A stretch of 64,000 nucleotides of DNA from Sphingobium sp. V4 (GTDB lineage: Bacteria > Pseudomonadota > Alphaproteobacteria > Sphingomonadales > Sphingomonadaceae), in assembly GCF_029590555.1 (NCBI RefSeq), contig NZ_CP081002.1:1174501-1238500 (forward strand). The letters run 5' to 3'. Both the position numbers and the translations under genes were made by a program. The notes under the pieces are model-generated. The model had not been told where the DNA came from. It searched no databases and saw only the letters and a list, made by a program, of their open reading frames with translations. Positions 26,452-35,717 of the stretch are shown piece by piece. Position 1 is the first letter of the stretch, and every line of letters begins with the position of its first letter.

Positions 26452-27422
26452 TGGGCCAGGAACTTCACTCTCTCGATTTGCAAGCGGCACAGTGGGTCGA
26501 GCGGATGAGCCGCCCCGTGCTGGACAGCGATGCGGCCGCCGATTTCGATCGCTGGATCCTCAAGGATCCACGGCATGTCGAAAGCTATGCGCGCATGTCC
26601 ACCCTGTGGCAGTCAGGCGAACTTGAAGCCGCACTGGACGACAAGGCGACATCGCTGCATCCATCCAATGACGATGACATCGAGCCGGCCCCACAATTGC
26701 GCCAGCTGCGCCCGTCATGGCGGCGCGCGGTCCCGCTCGCGGCGGCGCTATGTGCGGTCCTGTCGATCGGCCTCGCGGCCCCACGCCTGCTGGTTCACAG
26801 AACGACCTATGCCACCGGTCTTGGGCAGAGCCGAACGGTGGCATTACAGGATGGTTCGACTATTCGCATGGATGCGGAGACGCGGATAAGGGTGCGGATC
26901 ACGCCATGGTCGCGCGACATCACGCTCGAGCAAGGCGAGGCATTTTTCGATGTCGTGCATGAGCGGCTGCGTCCCTTTGCCGTCGATACTGGCGCGGCGC
27001 GGGTCTCGGTCCTTGGCACGGCCTTCGACATCGACCGGATCGGCGACGACACGCGCGTCATTCAGGTTTATCGCGGCCTGGTCAGCATTGATGCCGGTGT
27101 CGGGCGCCAATGGCGTCTGCCCGCCGGCAGCGGCTTGGAACTGGCCGGAAGCAGGGTCCGCAGCCTGACGGTAGGTGTCGGCAAGCATCCCGACTGGATG
27201 GACGGCTGGCTGGAGGCGAACGAGATGCCGGTGTCGCAACTGGTGCAAAAGCTCAACCGAGTGTCACATCGTTCGATCGAACTGGCCGATCCAGCCTTGG
27301 GTGAGTTGCTGGTCACAGGACGCTTCCCCACCAATGACCTCGAAGGCGTTCTGGACGCGATCGCCGCCATTCATGACCTCAACTGGCGCAGTGCGGGCAA
27401 TCGCTACGTTCTGGATCGTTAG
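26451..27422 (+). CDS. FecR-like anti-sigma factor, second copy
   Basis: A 323-residue FecR homologue: DUF4880-type N-terminus (QAAQWVERMSRPVLDSDAAA, RWILKDPRHVESYARMSTLW), one membrane segment at about 90-107 (AVPLAAALCAVLSIGLAA) and a FecR domain (TGLGQSRTVALQDGSTIRMD, DITLEQGEAFFDVVH, VSVLGTAFDIDRIGD). The C-terminal part (LVTGRFPTNDLEGVLDAIAA) is the region expected to contact a receptor STN domain. It is coupled to the upstream sigma gene. Confidence 0.92.
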   Translation: MGQELHSLDLQAAQWVERMSRPVLDSDAAADFDRWILKDPRHVESYARMSTLWQSGELEAALDDKATSLHPSNDDDIEPAPQLRQLRPSWRRAVPLAAALCAVLSIGLAAPRLLVHRTTYATGLGQSRTVALQDGSTIRMDAETRIRVRITPWSRDITLEQGEAFFDVVHERLRPFAVDTGAARVSVLGTAFDIDRIGDDTRVIQVYRGLVSIDAGVGRQWRLPAGSGLELAGSRVRSLTVGVGKHPDWMDGWLEANEMPVSQLVQKLNRVSHRSIELADPALGELLVTGRFPTNDLEGVLDAIAAIHDLNWRSAGNRYVLDR

Positions 27423-27435
27423 GGATGGTCATGTA

Positions 27436-27460
27436 ATTTTCATGATAAGATCATGAAAAT
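27436..27460. promoter_or_regulatory. 10-5-10 AT-rich inverted repeat upstream of second TBDR
   Basis: ATTTTCATGA (27436-27445) and its exact complement (27451-27460) with a 5-base spacer, 13 bases after the fecR stop and 81 before the receptor start. It has no GC-rich stem, so an operator is more likely than a terminator. Confidence 0.55.
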
Positions 27461-27541
27461 GTAAGAATAAATATTTGTCGGGTTTTGCTCTCATGGCGCG
27501 TCTGCCGCCTGAACTGTCTGTTCAAATGGGGGTATTATTCC

Positions 27542-30500
27542 ATGTCAATTTTAAACCGGCCCGCCGTATCGGTGCTGGCCATTGCCGTAGCGAGCACGCT
27601 TGCCACGCCGGTGCAAGCGGCCGAGGCGCGTTACAGCTTTGCCATTCCCGCGCAGGATCTGGCGCAGGCGCTCCAGGAATATTCGCGCATCACCGGTACG
27701 CCGGTCGCCGCATCGCCCCATGCGCTGCGCGGTCGCCGCAGCCGGGCCGTATCCGGCACCATGTCCGCTGCCGCCGCGCTGCAGCAGCTGATCGGCGGCG
27801 CCAACGTCGCCATGCAGCGGCGCGGCAACATGCTGATCGCCAAGCCGCTTGCCATGCACAGCCAGCCTGTCAGCTTCGCCGATCGGACGCCCAGCGGCAA
27901 GGCGGCCGCGCCGGCACCGGCCCGTGCCGCCAGCGCGGCTGAAACGCCGAACAGTGACATCGTGGTCACCGGCTACATCGAGGCCGTGCAGCGTTCGCTG
28001 GAAACCAAGCGCGAAGCACAGGTCGTGTCGGATACCATTACCGCCGACGACATGGGCAAACTGCCCGCCAACAATGTTTCCGAAGCACTGTCTCGCTTGC
28101 CGGGCGTCAACGCGGTGCGCGATTCCGCCACCGGTGAGGGCGACCGGATCACGATCCGTGGCCTTTCGACCGAGCTCAACAATTATTCCATCAACGGCGT
28201 GCGCGTCGGCGGCGCGGGATCGCGCGACAATAATTTCTATCGCGGCGTGCGCCTGTCGGTCCTGCCGCCCGACGGCATCAAGCAGATCACCGTGTTCAAG
28301 ACGCTGACGCCGGATCGGGACGGCGACGCGCTGGGCGGTTCGGTCGATATCTCGACGCCGACGGCGTTCGACCAGGCGTCGACTCATTTCCGCCTGTCGG
28401 CCGAAGGCGGCTTTCTCGACAAGTTCGATGATCGTAAGTCGGGTCAGGTCTCCGGCGCCTTTTCCCGGCAGTTCAGCGACAATTTCGGTGTTTTCGTCTC
28501 GGGCAGCTGGAGCCGCCGCAAGTCGCAATATGAACAAAATGGCGTGGACGGCGATAACCAGCCTGACAACTGGTACGACAATAGCGAGACGCTGGGCTGG
28601 GACCCCAATCGCTTCGTCATGCGCGGCATGGACCTGGCGTTGGGCGAGACCGACGTGAAGCGCTGGGGCGGCAATACCAGCATCGACTATCGCTCGGATC
28701 ATCACGAGTTTCATCTACGCGGGCAGTATAACAAATATCAGAAGCAGGAATTCAGCAACCGCCTGAACTTCCGCAACGACACCGCGCAGAATTCAGCGCG
28801 CCTGTCACAGGTCGATGCCGACGACCGCAGCCTGGCGCAGCCCGATGACGTCGTGACGGGATATGACAAGGAACTGGGCCGAATCTATGGCTATACGCTC
28901 GACCAGATCGTAGACCGCGACGGCGACGGGATCATCACCGATGCGGACCGTTCGACCCGGTCCTTCTACAGCCTGAATGGTGGTTCGGGCACCTGGGACC
29001 CGCAGGGCTTCCGTCTGCGCCGTTTCTGGGAGGCGACCAGTGAGTCCGGCAGCCTCGCCTCGGCCAATTTCGGTGGCATATCGCGCTTCGGCGCCGTGAC
29101 GATCGACTATGATGTCTCGTACGCCCAGTCGGAGGACAATCTGGACGACGGCTACACGCTAGAATTCCGCAGCGACAAATATGGTTGGCTGGGTAATACG
29201 GGCGTGCTCTTCTCCTCCTCGGAGGATGCCCGCTTCCCCAAATGGCTGCTCAATGATGCCGGCCTCGCCGCCGTGCAGGACCCGTCGGAATATGCCTTCA
29301 GCAGTCTGGAGGGCGAAGTCGGCGGTACGCGCGAAAAGCTGTGGCAGGGGCAGATGAACTTGACATGGAAGCCCGACAGCCCTTGGCTGGAATCGATCAA
29401 GACCGGCGGCAAATTCTACAACTCGCAGCGCCGCACCTATTCGGGCTCTTTTCTCAACCTCGAGACGGACGGCACCATGGCCGACTTCTCGCAATTCTAT
29501 GGCAAGGATGTCACCAACCTGTTCGGCGGCGCCTATAGCGGCGTCTATCGCCTGGGCCAGACGCTCGCCAACAAGGCGATGCTGGCTGAGTTGCAGCGCG
29601 CGGAAAATGGCGAAAGCACGATGTTCGAGGGCTTTGCCGTCGACCCGTCGGACGCCGAACTGTCGAACGAGGACAGTTTCCGGTTCAACGAGCGTGTGAT
29701 CTCGGGCTATGCGATGGCGACAGCGCGGATCGGCAAGGCGCAGATCATCGGTGGCGTTCGCGTGGAAGCGACCCGCAACAAGGTCGACGCCTATCTGATG
29801 GATGAGGTGCAGGGGGAACGTTTCACCACCGACCGCTCCAGCTTCACCAACATTCTGCCCTCGATCCACGTCAATTATGATTTCGACCGCAAGACCAAGC
29901 TGCGCGGTGCCGTCTGGACCAGCTTTGCTCGGCCCGACATTGCGCGCATGAGTTCCGCGCGCGAATATAGCTATGACACCGATCCGGACGGCGATGGCGA
30001 GGAAAATCCGACCGCCGACTGGGTGCTGGTCGGTATCGAGCAGGGCAATCCGAACCTCAAGCCGATGCGCTCCACCAATCTCGACCTGTCGCTCGAACAT
30101 TATGCCGGCGACACCGGCGCTTATTCGGTGGCGATCTACTATAAGCATATCACCAACTTCCTGTTCCGCTCTTCATCTTCGAACATTCGCGACGGAACGC
30201 TGGGTGAGAATGTCGATCCGGCTGGCGTCGCGATTTCCATGCCCAACAATGGCAAATGGGCCGAGGTTTACGGCCTTGAGATCAGCGCCCAGCAGCAATT
30301 GCACTGGCTGCCCGGCATCCTGGGCTCGCTCGGCATCGGTGGCAATCTGACCCTGCAGCGATCCAAGGCAGTGACCGGCCTGTCCTGGCATCCGGAAGGT
30401 TACACCCTGCCGCTGATGGAGACGCCCGAGACCATCGCCAACCTGCAGATTTTCTGGGAACGCAAGGGCTGGGAAATCTATGGCGCCTGGAACTACCAGT

Positions 30501-30736
30501 CGAAATTCATGGGCGGTATCCAGGATTTCGGCAACGATCCCTATGAGCAGGCATACAGCTTCGTCGACCTGACCCTGCGCAAGACCTTCATGAAGAAGTC
30601 CTCGATCCAGCTTCAGGTTCGCAACCTCTTCGATTCCCACACCTATTGGGAAACGGTCTCGTCCGGCACCGGTGCCAGCCGGGCCTATATCAAGAATGGC
30701 CGCAGCTTCTCGCTCGGCGTCAACCTCATATTCTGA
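27542..30736 (+). CDS. TonB-dependent receptor, TIGR01782-like, with STN domain
   Basis: A 1064-residue receptor. Signal peptide (VSVLAIAVASTLATPVQA), STN domain (YSFAIPAQDLAQALQEYSRI, GTMSAAAALQQLIGGANVAM), TonB box region (NSDIVVTGYIEAVQRSLETK) and a plug with DDMGKLPANNVSEALSRLPG, GDRITIRGLSTELNNYSING and GDALGGSVDISTPTAFD. These motifs match the large Xanthomonas/Caulobacter-type receptors (TIGR01782) often used for sugars and other nutrients. It ends in FSLGVNLIF. The next gene, a phosphatase, overlaps its stop by one base, a strong sign that the imported substrate carries phosphate. Confidence 0.94.
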   Translation: MSILNRPAVSVLAIAVASTLATPVQAAEARYSFAIPAQDLAQALQEYSRITGTPVAASPHALRGRRSRAVSGTMSAAAALQQLIGGANVAMQRRGNMLIAKPLAMHSQPVSFADRTPSGKAAAPAPARAASAAETPNSDIVVTGYIEAVQRSLETKREAQVVSDTITADDMGKLPANNVSEALSRLPGVNAVRDSATGEGDRITIRGLSTELNNYSINGVRVGGAGSRDNNFYRGVRLSVLPPDGIKQITVFKTLTPDRDGDALGGSVDISTPTAFDQASTHFRLSAEGGFLDKFDDRKSGQVSGAFSRQFSDNFGVFVSGSWSRRKSQYEQNGVDGDNQPDNWYDNSETLGWDPNRFVMRGMDLALGETDVKRWGGNTSIDYRSDHHEFHLRGQYNKYQKQEFSNRLNFRNDTAQNSARLSQVDADDRSLAQPDDVVTGYDKELGRIYGYTLDQIVDRDGDGIITDADRSTRSFYSLNGGSGTWDPQGFRLRRFWEATSESGSLASANFGGISRFGAVTIDYDVSYAQSEDNLDDGYTLEFRSDKYGWLGNTGVLFSSSEDARFPKWLLNDAGLAAVQDPSEYAFSSLEGEVGGTREKLWQGQMNLTWKPDSPWLESIKTGGKFYNSQRRTYSGSFLNLETDGTMADFSQFYGKDVTNLFGGAYSGVYRLGQTLANKAMLAELQRAENGESTMFEGFAVDPSDAELSNEDSFRFNERVISGYAMATARIGKAQIIGGVRVEATRNKVDAYLMDEVQGERFTTDRSSFTNILPSIHVNYDFDRKTKLRGAVWTSFARPDIARMSSAREYSYDTDPDGDGEENPTADWVLVGIEQGNPNLKPMRSTNLDLSLEHYAGDTGAYSVAIYYKHITNFLFRSSSSNIRDGTLGENVDPAGVAISMPNNGKWAEVYGLEISAQQQLHWLPGILGSLGIGGNLTLQRSKAVTGLSWHPEGYTLPLMETPETIANLQIFWERKGWEIYGAWNYQSKFMGGIQDFGNDPYEQAYSFVDLTLRKTFMKKSSIQLQVRNLFDSHTYWETVSSGTGASRAYIKNGRSFSLGVNLIF

Positions 30737-32028
30737 TGGGAAACAGGATGATTGCGACCCGTATCCTTGTACATGCGCTGCTGATCGGCAGCGTGCTTCC
30801 CATCGGAGCGGCGGGGGCAGTTGATGCCCCCGCCGTACCCTCGGCTCCGCTTGCCCCCGCAACCGTCGCGCCGGAGCGGATCATACTCAACCTGACGGCC
30901 GACCCGGCGACCGAAATGGCGGTCACCTGGCGATCTGCCCCTGGCCTTGCGGGCCAGGTCCAATATGCGGTGGCGACCGCAAGTCCGGACTTCGTAAAGA
31001 CGCCGATGACGATCGCCGCCGCCACCGACGACGCCACGCTGGCGGTGCGCGAAGATCCGGCCTTCCGTGCGGCATATCATTCGGCGGTGCTGAAAGGACT
31101 TCAGCCCGACAGCGTCTATGCCTATCGAGTGGGCGACGGTACATACTGGTCCGAATGGTTCCAGTTCCGTACCGCCGCCAAGGCGATGAAGCCGTTCCGC
31201 TTCATCTATATGGGCGACATGCAGAACCAGATATTGTCGGAAGCCTCGCGCACGTTGCGCATGGCCTTCCGCCAAGCGGGCGACGCGGCCTTCACCATCC
31301 ATGCCGGCGATCTGGTCAATCGGCATGACAGCGACACCGAATGGGGCGAATGGTTTGCCGCCGGCGGCTTCCTTTATGCACAGACGCCGCAGATGCCGAC
31401 GCCCGGCAATCATGAATATGTGAGGGATGAGGCCGCACGCGCCGGCTCCTCGATCACCGGACAGTGGCGGCGACAGTTCACGCTGCCGGACGATGGCCCG
31501 GCGGACGTGCCCGCCAGTCGCGAGACCAACTGGTATACCGACTATCAGGGGCTAAGGTTGATCTCGATCGATTCCATGCAGGTGGACCGTGACGAGAAGG
31601 CGCGCGCGTCGATCATCAAATGGCTCGACGGCGTACTGGCGCACAATCCCAGCCGTTGGACGGTAATGTTCCTGCACTTCCCGGTCTTCTCCAGCGAGCC
31701 GGGTCGGGACAATCCCAAGGTGCGGGCCGCGCTCAAGCCGTTGGTCGACAAATATAAGGTCGATCTTGTGCTCCAGGGCCATGATCATGGCTATGCCCGT
31801 GGCGCGATCGGGCCGGACGGCCCCACCCGCGATGACGCTGGATCGACCTATGCCGTGTCGGTGGCGGGGCCGAAAATGTACGATGTCGGCAGCCTGACAT
31901 GGGCACGCAAGTCGGCCTCGCGCACACAAGCCTATCAGGTCATCGACGTCACTCAAAACCAGCTACACTATCGTGCCTACACCGCGACGGGTGGGCCTTT
32001 GGACGAAGTCATATTGCGCAAGCCCTGA
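30736..32028 (+). CDS. Secreted purple-acid-phosphatase-like enzyme
   Basis: A 430-residue metallophosphoesterase with a signal peptide (RILVHALLIGSVLPIGAAGA), a fibronectin-III-like N-terminal domain (RIILNLTADPATEMAVTWRS) and the metal-binding blocks of purple acid phosphatases: YMGDMQNQ, IHAGDLVNRHD, PTPGNHEYV, MFLHFPVFSS and LQGHDHGYARG. It would hydrolyse phosphate esters in the periplasm or outside the cell. The ATG at 30736 overlaps the receptor stop (TGATG); an ATG at 30748 is an alternative. The sigma/FecR/TBDR/phosphatase order forms one unit. Confidence 0.92.
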   Translation: MGNRMIATRILVHALLIGSVLPIGAAGAVDAPAVPSAPLAPATVAPERIILNLTADPATEMAVTWRSAPGLAGQVQYAVATASPDFVKTPMTIAAATDDATLAVREDPAFRAAYHSAVLKGLQPDSVYAYRVGDGTYWSEWFQFRTAAKAMKPFRFIYMGDMQNQILSEASRTLRMAFRQAGDAAFTIHAGDLVNRHDSDTEWGEWFAAGGFLYAQTPQMPTPGNHEYVRDEAARAGSSITGQWRRQFTLPDDGPADVPASRETNWYTDYQGLRLISIDSMQVDRDEKARASIIKWLDGVLAHNPSRWTVMFLHFPVFSSEPGRDNPKVRAALKPLVDKYKVDLVLQGHDHGYARGAIGPDGPTRDDAGSTYAVSVAGPKMYDVGSLTWARKSASRTQAYQVIDVTQNQLHYRAYTATGGPLDEVILRKP

Positions 32029-32037
32029 ATAGCCAGG

Positions 32038-32068
32038 TTGAGGCGGGACCAGGTATGCCCCGCCTCAA
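32038..32068 (+). terminator. Hairpin after the phosphatase gene
   Basis: TTGAGGCGGG pairs with CCCGCCTCAA across an 11-base loop, 10 bases after the stop codon. The T tract is weak (GGGGGCCGTTTG), so termination is likely but not certain. Confidence 0.5.
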
Positions 32069-32322
32069 GGGGGCCGTTTGAATAGCCCCAGCAAGGCTTG
32101 GTATATCGCATATATGACAGGCGGTCGCGTTAGCCGACCTTCTGTTCTTGGGCGGAGGAAAATGATGGCCGAACGACCGCAAAGGGTGTGCGCCGTGCAA
32201 AGGCGGCACTTTCTAGGCCGTATGTTCGTGCGGCGAAGTTGGCCCGCCCTCGGAGTAAGCAGGAAACGGGGGTTACGCCGGACGGACCGGCGCCTATCCC
32301 CAAGCTTAAGCGAGGGCGAACC

Positions 32323-33441
32323 ATGGACGAGTATAGCGAACTTTTCATCGGACTCGATACATCGAAAGCGAAGATCTCGGTTGCAGTCGCGGAAAAGGAA
32401 CGGAACGGCGAAGTCCGCTTTTTCGGCGACATCTCCGCCGAGCCGACGTCGGTCGCATCGATGGTGGGCAAGTTGGCGAAGCGTGGGGCGAAGCTTCACT
32501 TCTGCTATGAGGCTGGCCCGACGGGGTACGATCTGTATCGCCAGATCATCGCGCTGGGGCATGAGTGCCAGGTCGTGGCGCCCTCTCTAATTCCCAAACG
32601 CCCCGGTGATCGGGTGAAGACCAATAGGCGCGATGCCGTCAGCCTGGCACGGCTTCATCGCGCCGGCGAGTTGACTGCCGTCTGGGTTCCGGACGAAGCA
32701 CATGAGGCTGTACGCGACCTTGTCCGCGCTCGTGAGTGCGCCCATGACGCGCTGAAGAAGGCTCGCCAGCAGTTGCAGTCCTTCCTCTTGCGCCATGGCC
32801 GGATTTTCCCGGGACGCACATCGTGGACACGGGCGCATTTTCGTTGGCTGGCAGCGCAGAGCTTCACCCATCCCGCCCATCACATCGTGCTCGTCGAATA
32901 TATCCAGGCTATCGAGGATGCGGGTGTCCGAGAAGATAGGCTGACCAAGCAGGTCGCTGAGATAGCCGCGTCCTGGTCCATGGCACCTGTGGTTGAAGCC
33001 TACCAGGCGATGCGCGGTATCGCGTTCATCAACGCCGTCACCTTTGTCGTGGAAATCGGCGATATACGACGCTTCGAAACAGCGCCGCAGTTGATGGCGT
33101 ATCTCGGGCTTGTACCATCCGAGAGTTCAACGGGCGAGCGGGTGAAGCGCGGGGGCATCACCAAGGCCGGCAACAAGCGGGCTCGCCGCGTGCTGATCGA
33201 AGGCGCATGGACCTACCGCTTTCCCGCCCGGGTGAGCCAGACGATCCAGGCACGGTTGGAAGGGCTACCACGCTCCGTTCGCGAGATCGCATGGAAAGGG
33301 CAAATCAGGCTCTGCGCACGTTATCGAAAGCTGATCCAGGCCGGGAAGCTTAAGACCGTCGCGGTCACAGCAATCGCGCGGGAGATGGCCGCCTTCCTCT
33401 GGGCAATCGGGCAAGAGGTGGCTCCCACCGCTGAGGCATGA
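32323..33441 (+). CDS. IS110-family transposase
   Basis: A 372-residue DEDD transposase. The RuvC-like N-terminal domain opens with SELFIGLDTSKAKISVAVAE, followed by HFCYEAGPTGYDLYRQI and DRVKTNRRDAVSLARLHRAG. The C-terminal Tnp20 domain has YQAMRGIAFINAVTFVVEIG and LMAYLGLVPSESSTGERVKR with the serine nucleophile region. IS110 elements recombine without long terminal repeats and use a structured bridge RNA from their non-coding end. The ATG at 32323 is chosen by family start; about 200 non-coding bases lie upstream. Element boundaries are not resolved. Confidence 0.92.
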   Translation: MDEYSELFIGLDTSKAKISVAVAEKERNGEVRFFGDISAEPTSVASMVGKLAKRGAKLHFCYEAGPTGYDLYRQIIALGHECQVVAPSLIPKRPGDRVKTNRRDAVSLARLHRAGELTAVWVPDEAHEAVRDLVRARECAHDALKKARQQLQSFLLRHGRIFPGRTSWTRAHFRWLAAQSFTHPAHHIVLVEYIQAIEDAGVREDRLTKQVAEIAASWSMAPVVEAYQAMRGIAFINAVTFVVEIGDIRRFETAPQLMAYLGLVPSESSTGERVKRGGITKAGNKRARRVLIEGAWTYRFPARVSQTIQARLEGLPRSVREIAWKGQIRLCARYRKLIQAGKLKTVAVTAIAREMAAFLWAIGQEVAPTAEA

Positions 33442-33770
33442 AGGCTCATCATCGGTAAACGGTCACGAGAAAGGAGCAAGAACCAGCGTCATCATCTGCT
33501 TGATGTGCAAAGTTGGGAGCAGGGCCCCGGTGGGGAATCCTCGTACCCACTATGTGGCGGACTAAAAGTCTATGCCCGATTCTAGACAGAGGCAGCCCCA
33601 GACGAACATACGGATATGCGGTAGCCAACCCGCGCATAAGAGTATGCCAACCGTCGTCGAAAGCCCTGCTCCCTACTCTGCACATGAGCTTCACAAATTG
33701 GATTTCGTCATCTCGGGCGGAAAGGACATCATCATGCCGAAGGCTCTTGAAAACGAACATAAGAGTGGGT
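33442..33770. other. Non-coding DNA between IS110 gene and group II intron
   Basis: No supportable gene. The stretch probably contains the right end of the IS110 element, and perhaps its bridge RNA if it belongs to the IS1111-type branch. One 11-base word (CGAACATACGG, 33603-33613) recurs as its complement left of the transposase gene (32218-32228), a possible trace of the element's ends. Confidence 0.4.
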
Positions 33771-34214
33771 GAAAGGCCCACCCGGCGACGCTCCAGCCGG
33801 AAGCAACCGGGGCAGGCATGGAGGTGACGATATGTCTGAAGCCCCCGGATGACGGTCACGTAGGTGACCGTGCGAGCGTACAGGCCGTAACGTGAGTGAA
33901 CGCTGAGCAATCCTCGAAAAGGACGATGTGCAGGCCGACCCGTTAACCCTTACGGGGAAGGTTGATATGGACGGGCGAGTTTGAGCGACGTTTGAGCCCG
34001 TCTGCTGCACCGGGGTAGTGGCGACAGCATGTACGCAAGGAAAGTGCACGCAACACGGGAAGCCCCATGGCGTGCCGAGGGATCGGCAACCGGACGCCCG
34101 CGAGGGATGGGACGGGCGCGATGGGGTGGCGGAGAGGCCCGTAGTACCGAGGAAGTCGGGTAATGCCGGTGGAGGGAAGGAGCCTCAGTTCAAGATGAAC
34201 GCAACAAGTGGTGA
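33771..34214 (+). ncRNA. Group II intron 5' ribozyme domains
   Basis: About 440 bases rich in short complementary blocks (GTGGGTGAAAGGCCCACCC; GGTCACGTAGGTGACC; GGAAGGTTGATATGGACGGG) and without coding character, directly before the reverse transcriptase frame. This fits domains I-III of a group II intron. Domain borders were not folded. Confidence 0.6.
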
Positions 34215-34325
34215 GGGGCAGGAGATTGGGAAACCTATCAACTCGGCAAAAGCGTCCAGAAACTGCAGAAGGCGTTGCACGCGAAAGCGAAGGCAGAAGC
34301 TGGCTATGATCGTGCCCCGCGGGAT
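34215..34325 (+). pseudogene. Reverse transcriptase N-terminal fragment
   Basis: The frame reads GDWETYQLGKSVQKLQKALH then AKAKAEAGYDRAPRD, the normal lead-in of a group II intron maturase, and is cut by the IS256 end at 34326. It has no in-frame start codon after a TGA at 34212. A start-bearing segment (MNATSGEGQEIGKPINS, from 34195) lies in another frame, so a one-base frameshift has probably occurred near 34235. Confidence 0.6.
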
Positions 34326-35717
34326 GGTGTAACAGCGCGGATCCTTGGTAGAGGATCGGACTGGATCAGGCCGCCACGCCGGGCAGCTTGATGAGAGGAT
34401 TGTCGCTGACTGGGGCGAGACTTTCAAGGCTCATGTATCGGCGTGATACGGCCCACTCGTCCTGCTGTTCGAGCATCAGGGCGCCGACGAGGCGGATCAC
34501 GGCCGCATGATTGGGAAAGATGCCGACGACATCGGACCGTCTTTTGATCTCGCCGTTGAGGCGCTCGAGAGGATTCGTGCTGGAGATCTGGGGCCAATGG
34601 TCCTTCGGGAAGGCAGTATAGGCGAGGACATCTTCTCGTGCGGCGTCCATCATTTCGGCGAGTTTGGGAGCGCGGTCGCGTAAGGCGTCGGCAATTGTCT
34701 GCCACTGCTTATGGGCCTCCTGAGAGGTCTCCTGGGCAAAGATCGTCTTGATCATCGCTGTGACCGCAGGCCGCTGCTTGGTCGACACATGCGCGAGGGC
34801 ATTGCGCATCCAGTGGATTCGGCAGCGCTGCAGGGTAGCATGGAAGACCTTGCTGGCGGCGGCGCGCAGCCCTTTGTGATCATCGGCGATGACAAGTTTG
34901 ACGCCCCGCAGCCCGCGATCGGCGAGAGACCGCAAGAAGCCCTTCCAGAAGGTCTCCGCCTCGGTGGGGCCAGTGGCGACGCCCAACACCTCACGCCGGC
35001 CATCGGTGCTCACCCCGACAGCGATTATTGTCGCCGTCGACAGGATCCTGCCCCCCTGGCGGGATTTTATGTAGGTGGCATCGAGCCAGACGTACGGAAA
35101 TTCGCCTTCTATCGGCCTGTTCAGGAAGGCGTTGACCCGCTCGTCGATCTCCTCGACCAGCCTGCTGACGGAGCTCTTGGAGATGCCTGTGAGGCCCATG
35201 GCCTTCACCAGATTATCGACCGAGCGGGTCGAGATGCCTTGTACATAGGCCTCCTGAATGACCGCGGTCAGCGCCTTCTCAGCGGTACGGCGGGGTTCAA
35301 GGAAGGACGGGAAATAGGACCCCTTGCGAAGGCGGGGAATCTCCAGATCAATATGGCCGGCCCTGGTTTCCCAGGAGCGCTCACGATAGCCGTTGCGCTG
35401 AACCTCCCGCACTGCGGGGTCTCGAGCACCATGGGGAGCGCCGGTCAGCGCCTGCACCTCAGCTTCCATCATCCTTTCAGCAGCGAAGGCCAACATCTCG
35501 CGTACGAGATCTGCGTCTGCGCCCTTTTCAACCAGCTCGATAAGCGCCATTCTGTCCGTGGTCATCGTCGTCTCCGATAGGTTCATTGGTTTCGCAACCC
35601 GAACTCTACCGAAGATCGGCGATGGCCGCCAAGACAGGGGCCATGTCATTGCTGGGGCTTGAGGCTCCGGTCGCTACGCTCCCTGCACCTCAAGCCCCAC
35701 AATGACGCTGTTACACC
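34326..35717 (-). mobile_element. IS256-family insertion sequence
   Basis: Both ends carry the inverted repeat GGTGTAACAGCG, at 34326-34337 and, complemented, 35706-35717, enclosing one transposase gene. I could not find the 8-bp target duplication expected for IS256 (flanks CGCGGGAT and ATGCGATG), so the target may have rearranged. Confidence 0.85.
34366..35565 (-). CDS. IS256-family (MULE-type) transposase
   Basis: A 399-residue Transposase_mut family protein. The DDE catalytic set is visible: Asp in [12 protein letters not shown], Asp in [14 protein letters not shown] and Glu in [33 protein letters not shown] between them is the family signature. The N-terminus ([20 protein letters not shown]) follows the ATG at 35565. 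It is complete and the element may be active. The gene lies opposite to the intron it interrupts. Confidence 0.95.
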   Translation of the reverse strand: MTTDRMALIELVEKGADADLVREMLAFAAERMMEAEVQALTGAPHGARDPAVREVQRNGYRERSWETRAGHIDLEIPRLRKGSYFPSFLEPRRTAEKALTAVIQEAYVQGISTRSVDNLVKAMGLTGISKSSVSRLVEEIDERVNAFLNRPIEGEFPYVWLDATYIKSRQGGRILSTATIIAVGVSTDGRREVLGVATGPTEAETFWKGFLRSLADRGLRGVKLVIADDHKGLRAAASKVFHATLQRCRIHWMRNALAHVSTKQRPAVTAMIKTIFAQETSQEAHKQWQTIADALRDRAPKLAEMMDAAREDVLAYTAFPKDHWPQISSTNPLERLNGEIKRRSDVVGIFPNHAAVIRLVGALMLEQQDEWAVSRRYMSLESLAPVSDNPLIKLPGVAA

